Source of the DNA: an uncultured Collinsella sp.
GTDB taxonomy: Bacteria; Actinomycetota; Coriobacteriia; Coriobacteriales; Coriobacteriaceae
DNA: 6,607 nucleotides
Direction of reading: 5' to 3'
Assembly (NCBI GenBank): GCA_937981515.1
Contig: CALJNY010000190.1
Location: 1 to 6,607, forward strand
The notes beneath the pieces were generated by a model that saw nothing but the letters and a program-made list of their open reading frames with translations, had not been told where the DNA came from and ran no database searches. Within the stretch, counting starts at the first letter, position 1, and every line of letters starts with the position of its first letter. Shown here piece after piece: positions 1-4,874 of this stretch. The translations under genes were made by a program, and so were the position numbers.

Positions 1-48
1 GGCTCTCAATGTTTTTATGTCCTGCTCATATCGTCTCTGCCGGCAGTC

Positions 49-131
49 GGGGACAGTCCTTGCAGCTTTTTGCGAAGAGTGTCCCCAACGACTAGTCGTT
101 TAAGAACGTCCCCAATGACTGACCAATGACT
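49..131. repeat. Palindromic REP-like intergenic repeat
   Basis: This stretch is built from repeats. Positions 49-64 and 71-86 form an imperfect inverted repeat (13 of 16 bases match) around a 6-base loop. Positions 87-100 are a perfect 14-bp palindrome, AACGACTAGTCGTT. On the minus strand a 19-base unit, AGTCRTTGGGGACRYTCTT, occurs twice (102-120 and 75-93; 16 of 19 identical, period 27). The core CCAATGACT recurs at 112-120 and 123-131, the last copy reaching into the TAG stop codon of the HAD gene. This layout fits a REP/BIME or MITE-like element and could also act as a transcript end for the HAD gene. The dispersed-repeat identity is inferred, because only this one locus is visible. Positions 1-48 hold nothing else I recognise apart from a 10-bp palindrome at 37-46. 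Confidence 0.6.
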
Positions 132-972
132 AGGCAAGGGCGGCCATGATGGTGCGGGCGACGCCGTCGTGGTCGTTGTCGTATTCGGTAATGGCGTCGG
201 CGGCCTTGCGATCTTCGGGCTCGGCGTTGATCATGGCCATGCCATGGCCCGCTGCCTGCAGCATGGGGATGTCGTTGATGTTGTCGCCGAACGCCCAGGC
301 GTCGGCGAGACGCTCGCCCAGGTGCTCGCATAGCCACGTGAGGGCCGTCCCCTTGGTGGCGCCCTCACCCATGACCTCGATATTCATGGCGTACGAACGC
401 GTGACCTCAATGCCTCCGAGCGTGTCGAGCGCCGCCGCGATGGCGTCGCGATCGGCCGGGTCGTGCCAGTACATGGCGATACGTTCGAGCGTCTCGACCT
501 CGTCGATCTTGCTGTCGATATCCATGTCGATCGGTGTTCGTGTGCGCTTGAGCGAAGCCGCGATGTGGGGGTCACCGCCGCAGAACTCATCCAGGCGCCC
601 GTAAAGCGAGCGGGGGAGGAAGCACTGTCCATCCGCGAAGATATCGAAGGTGACGTCATGGCCGGCGGCAATGCTATGGACGCGGTGGGCGATGGCGCGG
701 TCGAGCGGTCGGCTCAAAATGCGCGTAGCACGTGAGGTATCGGTGGGCGTACCGTCGTCGAGCTGCCAGACGCTGGCGCCGTTGGCGCAGACCGCGTAGT
801 GTACGGCGGGGTGGGCGAGGATGGGCTCAAAGATGCCCGACAGCGGGCGCCCCGTGCAAGGCACAAACTCAATACCGCGGCGCGCGAGCTCGTCGAGCAT
901 TGCCCAGGTGGCGTCGCTCATCTGCTTATCACTCGTCAGCAGCGTTCCATCCATATCGGAAAACACAATCAT
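130..972 (-). CDS. Cof-type HAD-superfamily hydrolase (IIB subfamily)
   Basis: A 280-residue soluble phosphatase of the haloacid dehalogenase superfamily, Cof-like subclass, a group that dephosphorylates sugar phosphates, nucleotides or cofactors such as FMN and PLP intermediates. All four HAD motifs are visible: motif I FSDMDGTLL with nucleophile Asp6 and general acid Asp8; motif II CTGRP with Thr40; motif III Lys207 in GATKG; motif IV GDNINDIPML (229-238), whose acidic residues bind Mg2+. Residues of about 85-200 form the C2-type cap that sets substrate choice, so the substrate cannot be named. Length is normal for the family. The ATG at 970-972 has a Shine-Dalgarno AAAGGA (complement of 982-987) 9 bases away. 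It lies downstream of citrate synthase on the same strand but behind a strong terminator. The stop codon overlaps the edge of the left-end repeat. Family call is firm; specific function is unknown. Confidence 0.93.
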   Translation of the reverse strand: MIVFSDMDGTLLTSDKQMSDATWAMLDELARRGIEFVPCTGRPLSGIFEPILAHPAVHYAVCANGASVWQLDDGTPTDTSRATRILSRPLDRAIAHRVHSIAAGHDVTFDIFADGQCFLPRSLYGRLDEFCGGDPHIAASLKRTRTPIDMDIDSKIDEVETLERIAMYWHDPADRDAIAAALDTLGGIEVTRSYAMNIEVMGEGATKGTALTWLCEHLGERLADAWAFGDNINDIPMLQAAGHGMAMINAEPEDRKAADAITEYDNDHDGVARTIMAALA

Positions 973-997
973 TTGTTGCGATCCTTTCTACTGGCAT

Positions 998-1037
998 AAA
1001 AAGCGTGGCCGAGGGCGGTGATGCCCTGGCCACGCTT
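998..1037 (-). terminator. Rho-independent terminator after citrate synthase
   Basis: The outer stem is a perfect 10-bp match, AAGCGTGGCC (1001-1010) with GGCCACGCTT (1028-1037). After one bulged G (1011) an inner 5-bp stem AGGGC/GCCCT (1012-1016 and 1023-1027) closes a 6-base loop. Read on the minus strand the hairpin runs directly into TTTTTA, a classic intrinsic terminator. It begins 22 bases after the citrate synthase stop codon. It ends 25 bases before the HAD start codon, so it should reduce or block read-through from citrate synthase into the HAD gene. Confidence 0.88.
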
Positions 1038-1059
1038 GGGTTCTATAACGGTCCGCGTC

Positions 1060-2478
1060 CTAGCGATCGGCGAGCGGCTTGTACTCCAGCGGCTCGATAA
1101 CCGGGCGATACGCGGGACGGATGATGCGATGCGCGCAGAAGAGCTCTTCCATGCGGTGCGCCGACCAGCCGGCCATGCGGGCAACGGCGAACAGCGGCGT
1201 AAAGAGCGTCTCGGGCACGCCGAGCATCTTGTAGATAAAGCCCGTGTACAGGTCGATGTTGGCGCAGATGGGCTTGGTCATGCCGTGATCGCGCATCACT
1301 TGCGGGGCCAGGCGCTCGATGCGCTCGATGAGCGCGAACTCATCGCCCAGGTCCTTCTTGGCGGCAAGCGTGCGCGCGTAACGGCGGCACACCTCGGCGC
1401 GCGGGTCGCTCAGCGTGTAGACGGCGTGGCCCATACCGTAGATGAGGCCCGTGCCGTCGAAGGCCTGCTTGTCGAGAATCTTGCCCAGGTAGGCTGCGAC
1501 CTCGTCCTCGTCCTCCCAATTGGAGACATGCGCGCGGATGTCCTCGTGCATGGAGACAACCTTGGCGTTGGCGCCACCGTGGCGCGGGCCCTTGAGTGAG
1601 CCGATAGCCGCGGCGTAGGCGGAATACGGGTCGGTGGCCGAGGAGGACAGCACGCGGCAGGCAAACGTGGAGTTGTTGCCGCCTCCGTGTTCGGCATGCA
1701 GCATGAGCATCACGTCGAGCAGCATGGCTTCGTCGCGGGTGAATGCCATGCCGCCGCGCAACACCTGCAGGATGGTCTCGGCGGTGGAGAGACCGGGTGT
1801 GGGGTGCGGTACATGAACCTCGGAGCCGCGGCGCTTGGCGACCGAGGCCATATGCGCGAAGGCGGCGATGCGGGGGAGACGGGCGAGCATGGAGATGGCG
1901 ACGTCGATTTCGTGCTCGGGCGTAATGGCGTCGGGCTCGGCGTCGAAGGCGTAGAGCAGCAGCACGGCGCGCTGAAGCACATTCATGATGCTCGACGACA
2001 CCGTGGTCATGGGGAACTCTTTGACGTACTCATCGCTCAGGTGCCTAAAAGCGCCCAGACGTCCGCAAAAACCGTCGAGCTCCTCTTTGTTGGGCAGCGA
2101 GCCCGTGATGAGCAGGTAGGCGACCTCTTCGTAGCCATAGCGATTCTCGGCCTGGGCGTTGTTGACCAGGTCCTCGATGCTGTAGCCGCGCAGCGTAAGC
2201 TTGCCCTGGTCGGGCACGACTTTGCCGTCGACCTTGTTGTAGCCGTGCACGTCCGAGATGCGGGTAAGGCCCGCGACCACGCCCGAGCCATCGGCATTGC
2301 GCAGGCCGCGCTTGACGTTATGCCCTACGAACAGGCCCTCGTCGTACGGGGCGGTCGGCAGGCCGTGGTAGAGGTTTTCGCTTTCGGGCGAAATCTGACG
2401 GCTCGCCTCGTAATCCAGAACCAGTCGGCTCAAGTGGTCATCGAAGCGGTAATAGATTTTCTTGGCGTCGTAGGCCAT
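1060..2478 (-). CDS. Citrate synthase (citrate/2-methylcitrate synthase family)
   Basis: A 472-residue cytoplasmic enzyme that condenses acetyl-CoA with oxaloacetate to give citrate and CoA, the entry to the TCA cycle and, in fermentative anaerobes, to 2-oxoglutarate and glutamate synthesis. The family triad is present: His264 in LHAEHGGGNNSTF, His351 in the signature GMGHAVYTLSDPR (348-360), and Asp409 in ANIDLYTG. The substrate-binding segment GPRHGGANAKV lies at 298-308. An N-terminal stretch of about 80 residues before the RGYSIEDL segment (97-104) makes it longer than the usual ~380-residue short bacterial forms. The start ATG (2476-2478) has a strong Shine-Dalgarno GGAGAGGAG (complement of 2484-2492) 5 bases away. 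It sits 77 bases downstream of the ACT gene on the same strand and probably shares its transcript, and is followed by an intrinsic terminator. Methylcitrate synthase activity cannot be excluded from sequence; no prp genes are in view. Confidence 0.96.
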   Translation of the reverse strand: MAYDAKKIYYRFDDHLSRLVLDYEASRQISPESENLYHGLPTAPYDEGLFVGHNVKRGLRNADGSGVVAGLTRISDVHGYNKVDGKVVPDQGKLTLRGYSIEDLVNNAQAENRYGYEEVAYLLITGSLPNKEELDGFCGRLGAFRHLSDEYVKEFPMTTVSSSIMNVLQRAVLLLYAFDAEPDAITPEHEIDVAISMLARLPRIAAFAHMASVAKRRGSEVHVPHPTPGLSTAETILQVLRGGMAFTRDEAMLLDVMLMLHAEHGGGNNSTFACRVLSSSATDPYSAYAAAIGSLKGPRHGGANAKVVSMHEDIRAHVSNWEDEDEVAAYLGKILDKQAFDGTGLIYGMGHAVYTLSDPRAEVCRRYARTLAAKKDLGDEFALIERIERLAPQVMRDHGMTKPICANIDLYTGFIYKMLGVPETLFTPLFAVARMAGWSAHRMEELFCAHRIIRPAYRPVIEPLEYKPLADR

Positions 2479-2555
2479 GCGCGCTCCTCTCCGGGCCGCA
2501 TCGGGGTGGCTTGCATGGGCATGCGCGTGTCAGGCAATCCCCGGCGGCTTGTTCG

Positions 2556-2843
2556 CTACAGGCGGTACATAAAGTTAAAGACGTCCTCGCGCTGGATGGA
2601 CACGTTGACGCCCGAAAGCTCGCCAGCCTCGGCTAGCGCCTTCTGCAGCTCGGCGAAGTCGAGCTTGGACTCGGCGGTGTCGGCCAGCATGGTCATGGTA
2701 AAGATGTCCTCGATAATGGACTGCGTAATGTCGCGGATGTCGACGTTGGCCTCGCCCAGAACACGGGTGACGCCGGCGACGATACCGGGGCGGTTCTTGC
2801 CAAGGACGGTGATGACGATACGGGAGGACGAGATCTCGGCCAT
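2556..2843 (-). CDS. ACT-domain protein, UPF0237 family
   Basis: A 95-residue protein consisting of a single ACT fold, which normally binds an amino acid or similar small ligand and works as a dimer in regulation. The N-terminal part RIVITVLGKNRPGIVAGV shows the strand-loop-helix start of ACT domains, with the ligand-loop motif GKNRPG at 15-20, followed by ANVDIRDITQSI (32-43). The C-terminal QREDVFNFMYRL resembles the conserved REDIFN-M-R end of UPF0237 proteins. Length matches that family (about 90 residues). The ATG at 2841-2843 has a Shine-Dalgarno GAAAGGG (complement of 2850-2856) 6 bases away. It lies 77 bases upstream of citrate synthase and may be cotranscribed with it. In many Firmicutes the family is paired with a UPF0210/DUF711 (PFL-like) gene; that partner is absent downstream here. 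Ligand and target are unknown. Confidence 0.9.
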   Translation of the reverse strand: MAEISSSRIVITVLGKNRPGIVAGVTRVLGEANVDIRDITQSIIEDIFTMTMLADTAESKLDFAELQKALAEAGELSGVNVSIQREDVFNFMYRL

Positions 2844-2890
2844 GGGAAACCCTTTCGCGTGATTGCGGCGCGCGCGGGGCGCTCCGCTAC

Positions 2891-2913
2891 GGTACAGTGT
2901 TCATCATTGTACC
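2891..2913 (-). promoter_or_regulatory. Candidate promoter -10 and operator dyad of ACT-citrate synthase unit
   Basis: GGTACAGTG (2891-2899) and CATTGTACC (2905-2913) form an inverted repeat with 8 of 9 bases matching around a 5-base centre. On the minus strand the right half contains a good -10 box TACAAT (complement of 2906-2911), which would start transcription near 2899, about 56 bases before the ACT start codon. No recognisable -35 hexamer sits at 16-18 bases, so an activator or a different sigma factor may be involved. A dyad over the -10 box and start site is the usual place for a repressor. Which protein binds is unknown. Confidence 0.45.
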
Positions 2914-2973
2914 TGTCTGGCGCAAAAAAGGCGCGCTCGCTGCGGCGTTACATGCCTGCAACATGAGCGTAAG

Positions 2974-3000
2974 GGGGAAGGCCGTACGGGGAAGAGCCGT
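2974..3000. repeat. Tandem short direct repeat GGGGAAG(A)GCCGT
   Basis: GGGGAAGGCCGT (2974-2985) is followed after two bases by GGGGAAGAGCCGT (2988-3000), identical except for one inserted A. The pair lies in the non-coding gap between the conserved ACT gene and the broken integrase. Closely spaced direct repeats near an integrase are sometimes arm-type integrase binding sites, but this role is only a possibility here. Confidence 0.4.
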
Positions 3001-3018
3001 CTGGCGCGTGTCCGGCTC

Positions 3019-3180
3019 GTGTTGGGTTGATTTCCGATCTCAGCCGAACACATTGAGCGGACAGGCCGTTCCCGCAGTCAGCCGAACGCCTCCGACGGCT
3101 GATTCCGAACTGGAAGCGGAGGGCATCCCCGCCCTTCGGTAGGGGATACCGCTCCGCGGCGCATGCCGCGGGCGGCGCCC
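3019..3180. other. Hairpin-rich non-coding segment next to integrase remnant
   Basis: The 396-base gap 2844-3239 has no convincing gene. Its right half contains four consecutive hairpins. The first pairs 3019-3030 with 3040-3051 (12 pairs with one mismatch and one G-U). The second pairs 3076-3084 with 3096-3104 (one G-U). The third pairs GCGGAG (3116-3121), GG and ATCCCC (3125-3130) with GGGGAT (3142-3147), CC and CTCCGC (3152-3157). The fourth pairs CCGCGGC (3154-3160) with GCCGCGG (3165-3171), followed by GGGC/GCCC (3170-3180); it overlaps the third at its edge, so some pairings are alternatives. The 10-mer TCAGCCGAAC occurs in hairpins one and two (3040-3049, 3078-3087), and CCGAAC a third time at 3105-3110. 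No U-tract follows, so they are not plain terminators. An attachment-site region, a structured RNA, or decayed element end are all possible. Confidence 0.5.
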
Positions 3181-3239
3181 CTATCGGACCACCGTGACCT
3201 CAGTTGGGATGGGCCCAGCACTGCCGCGTACTCGGTGAG

Positions 3240-3965
3240 CTAGAGCCAACTGTTCGTCTTCACGTCGCGTATGGCGATATTTCGGTCGTCCGGCTCGGTG
3301 ATGCCGTAGCCGAACGCCTGGAGCGTCTCGATGGACTCCTGGATCCTCTGTTGGAACATGGGACCCGGATCGACCCTCGGCCCGAGGTGCCCGCGCCAAA
3401 GGCACGGCGTAGCGCGCAGCATGTTATGGATTTTGGAGATGGGCTCGATGTCGGCGTAGACGTTGAGCGTCGCCATGGCGTCCTTGTGGCCGAGGATCGA
3501 TTGGAGCGCCTTGATATCGCCGCCTTGGCGGATCCACTGCGTTGCGAACGTGTGGCGAAGGCCGTGGAACGTGATCAGCTCGTCGTTGGTGCCCATGAGG
3601 CCGTTGGTCTCCGAGAACGTCTTGAACGCCCTGCGGATATAGCTTGTCGTCGCGAAGGTCGCGCCCGGCTCCGACAGGATGTAGCAGTCCCCGATCTCGA
3701 CCGCCCCGGTAAGGCCGCGCAAGCGCAGCTTTCCGCAGTCGATCTCGTGGGTCTCCTTCAGGAAGGGGAGTAGGCCGACCGGGTCGATGGGGATACCCCT
3801 GGCGTCATGGGTCTTGGTGTCCTTGATGAACGAACCCATTCCCTTCGCGTACGCCACCGAGTGTCTGATCGAGATCAGGCCCGTCTCGAAATCCACATCG
3901 CACCACCGAAGGCCGCAGACCTCGCCGATTCGCATCCCCGTGTGCAGGGCGAGTACGACCGCCCT
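3240..3965 (-). pseudogene. 5'-truncated tyrosine recombinase/integrase (catalytic domain only)
   Basis: This reading frame encodes the C-terminal catalytic domain of a phage/ICE-type tyrosine integrase. It reads RAVVLALHTGMRIGEVCGLRW from its first codon. Counting from the only in-frame ATG (3933-3935), 231 residues remain and the catalytic residues are all present: Arg2 (TGMRIGE), a probable Lys41 in the beta-hairpin, His124 and Arg127 (HGLRHTFAT), His150 (ILGHKD) and nucleophile Tyr160 (NVYADIEP). Missing are the N-terminal arm-binding and SAM-like core-binding domains, roughly 150-200 residues in this family. The ATG has no usable Shine-Dalgarno and falls inside a conserved motif, so it is not a natural start. 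The frame continues upstream only to TAG (3966-3968), the stop codon of the XRE gene. A catalytic-only fragment would probably not bind its sites, so I call it a pseudogene; expression by re-initiation from the XRE gene is conceivable. Confidence 0.82.
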
Positions 3966-4217
3966 CTAATCCTCGGCGGACCAATCGAGTCCGAACTCCT
4001 TTCGGGCATCCTCTTCGCTCATGACTTCGAGAAGGTCTCCGGGTTGGCAACGAAGGGCGAGGCATAGCTGCTCGAGTGTGTTGAAGCGAATGCCGCGAAT
4101 ATGCCCTTTTTTAATACGGGACAGGTTCACGGGCGTGGTTCCAATCCTTTCGGCAAGTTCGTTCGAGGAAATCTTTCGCTCGGCCATGATCTTGTCGAGG
4201 CGAACAATTACGGGCAT
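3966..4217 (-). CDS. YozG-like XRE (Cro/CI) transcriptional regulator
   Basis: An 83-residue DNA-binding protein with one helix-turn-helix domain over residues 6-65. The HTH proper is ELAERIGTTPVNLSRIKKG (20-38), and the RFNTLEQLCLALRCQPGDLL segment (44-63) is typical of the small Cro/CI family (HTH_26, Bacillus YozG type). A charged tail follows (66-83). The ATG (4215-4217) has Shine-Dalgarno AAGGA overlapping the TAA stop of the preceding DUF2975-like gene, which ends 9 bases upstream, so the two are likely translationally coupled. Pairing of this HTH type with a DUF2975 membrane protein is a recurrent arrangement in Gram-positives. It is the best candidate to bind the 19-bp dyad at the operon promoter. 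Its TAG stop is followed in the same frame by integrase codons, so its last residues may have been changed by the recombination event. Confidence 0.9.
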   Translation of the reverse strand: MPVIVRLDKIMAERKISSNELAERIGTTPVNLSRIKKGHIRGIRFNTLEQLCLALRCQPGDLLEVMSEEDARKEFGLDWSAED

Positions 4218-4226
4218 GGCGTTTCC

Positions 4227-4739
4227 TTACGCAATCTCGTCGGAGTCGAGGTACAGCTCTCGGGCGTACAAGAAGAGCTGGGAAAGCATGAACAGGACGA
4301 TGCCGAGAACCAGAGAGGTCCAATCGAATGATGAAGCGATCTCTTGGGCGCCGACGGCCCCCCCGCCGCCAAACATCGAAACGGAGGTTTTGAGTGAGCC
4401 GGCGTAGAGGCTGGTGGCAGCTTGAACAACGAAGAGAATGCCGAGCACCTTCAAGCATGTCGCAGACCCTTTCTTGAAGGGGTCTCCGCTCTTGATCGTC
4501 CACACGAGAACGGCGCTGAGGATGGTCGTAGCGATACCGATGACGGCAGGGACCAATGTCGAGATCGCAAGGGCTGGATACGCGGGGGAGTCTGCAATTA
4601 CAGGGTTGTCGAGCACTTCGATTGCTGGCTTTAAGGAGAACGCCACTTGTGCGATGGCGGTGGCGCAAAGGGTCGCAGAGGCTATCGCACATGCGATGCG
4701 GAAGGAATGAAGCCGGGGAGTGCGATTGTCGGAACTCAT
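4227..4739 (-). CDS. DUF2975-like four-helix membrane protein
   Basis: A 170-residue integral membrane protein of unknown function. Hydrophobic segments at about 14-35, 56-80, 94-114 and 140-158 give four membrane helices. Between helices two and three is SGDPFKKGS (84-92), and the end SLVLGIVLFMLSQLFLYAREL leads into a short acidic tail. Both resemble the G-x-PF motif and the last helix with its charged tail seen in DUF2975 proteins (Bacillus YoaS type). A glycine-rich stretch FGGGGAVG (123-130) lies in the second external loop. The ATG (4737-4739) has a strong Shine-Dalgarno GGAGG (complement of 4745-4749). It is the first gene of a two-gene operon with the XRE regulator. A plausible but unproven role is sensing the membrane state and tuning the partner regulator. 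The DUF2975 assignment is by eye from motifs and context. Confidence 0.8.
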   Translation of the reverse strand: MSSDNRTPRLHSFRIACAIASATLCATAIAQVAFSLKPAIEVLDNPVIADSPAYPALAISTLVPAVIGIATTILSAVLVWTIKSGDPFKKGSATCLKVLGILFVVQAATSLYAGSLKTSVSMFGGGGAVGAQEIASSFDWTSLVLGIVLFMLSQLFLYARELYLDSDEIA

Positions 4740-4776
4740 AATAACCTCCGAAGAATTTAAAAAACTCAGGTTACTT

Positions 4777-4811
4777 TTTAACAGTTTATGTTAAATTGAC
4801 TTTGCTGGCAA
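4777..4811 (-). promoter_or_regulatory. Promoter with operator dyad for the DUF2975-XRE operon
   Basis: On the minus strand a -35 box TTGCCA (complement of 4806-4811; 5 of 6 consensus) is followed after exactly 17 bases by a -10 box TAAACT (complement of 4783-4788; 4 of 6). The start point would be near 4776, some 37 bases before the start codon. Overlapping the -10 box is a perfect 7-5-7 inverted repeat, TTTAACA-GTTTA-TGTTAAA (4777-4795), in an A+T-rich patch unlike the surrounding DNA. A dyad of this size at this place fits a Cro/CI-type operator, suggesting autorepression by the XRE protein encoded in the operon. The dyad is also about 80 bases upstream of the divergent permease gene. Confidence 0.6.
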
Positions 4812-4818
4812 GTAATAA

Positions 4819-4841
4819 GGGCCGAGCATTTTGTTCGGCCC
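4819..4841. terminator. Terminator-like hairpin in the permease leader
   Basis: GGGCCGAGCA (4819-4828) pairs with TGTTCGGCCC (4832-4841) over 10 bp, including one G-U, around a TTT loop. On the plus strand it is followed by CTCTGTT, on the minus strand by TTATTACTT; neither is a strong U-tract. There is no upstream plus-strand gene in the window that it could end. It sits 33 bases before the permease start codon, so it might insulate or attenuate that gene, or be left over from an earlier gene arrangement. Confidence 0.5.
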
Positions 4842-4874
4842 CTCTGTTCCGACTGGATGAGGTTAAGGTTGGCG

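Noticed and set aside
1018..1599. Plus-strand reading frame of 193 codons
   Set aside because: Antisense to the catalytic part of citrate synthase and across its terminator; no recognisable domain.
2515..2526. GCATGGGCATGC hairpin between the ACT gene and citrate synthase
   Set aside because: The loop would be only two bases and the stem five; not a credible terminator or attenuator.
1687..2862. Long plus-strand reading frame (391 codons) opposite citrate synthase and the ACT gene
   Set aside because: It is an antisense shadow of two clearly recognisable minus-strand genes in G+C-rich DNA, with low-complexity composition and no family resemblance.
2897..3142. Possible 81-codon plus-strand gene in the non-coding gap
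   Set aside because: No convincing ribosome site or family resemblance, and it runs through hairpins and repeats.
4111..4692. Minus-strand reading frame of 193 codons overlapping the membrane protein and the XRE gene
   Set aside because: Arg/Cys/His-rich out-of-frame reading; the competing frames have clear membrane helices, an HTH domain and good ribosome sites.
4796..4818. TTGACT (4796-4801) and TAATAA (4813-4818) as a plus-strand promoter for the permease
   Set aside because: The spacing is only 11 bases, too short for a normal sigma-70-type promoter; no good -10 box lies at 16-18 bases.
3103..4857. TTCCGAACTGGA (3103-3114) and TTCCGACTGGA (4847-4857) as flanking direct repeats of an inserted module
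   Set aside because: Very short and one base different in length; such a match is expected by chance in a window of this size.
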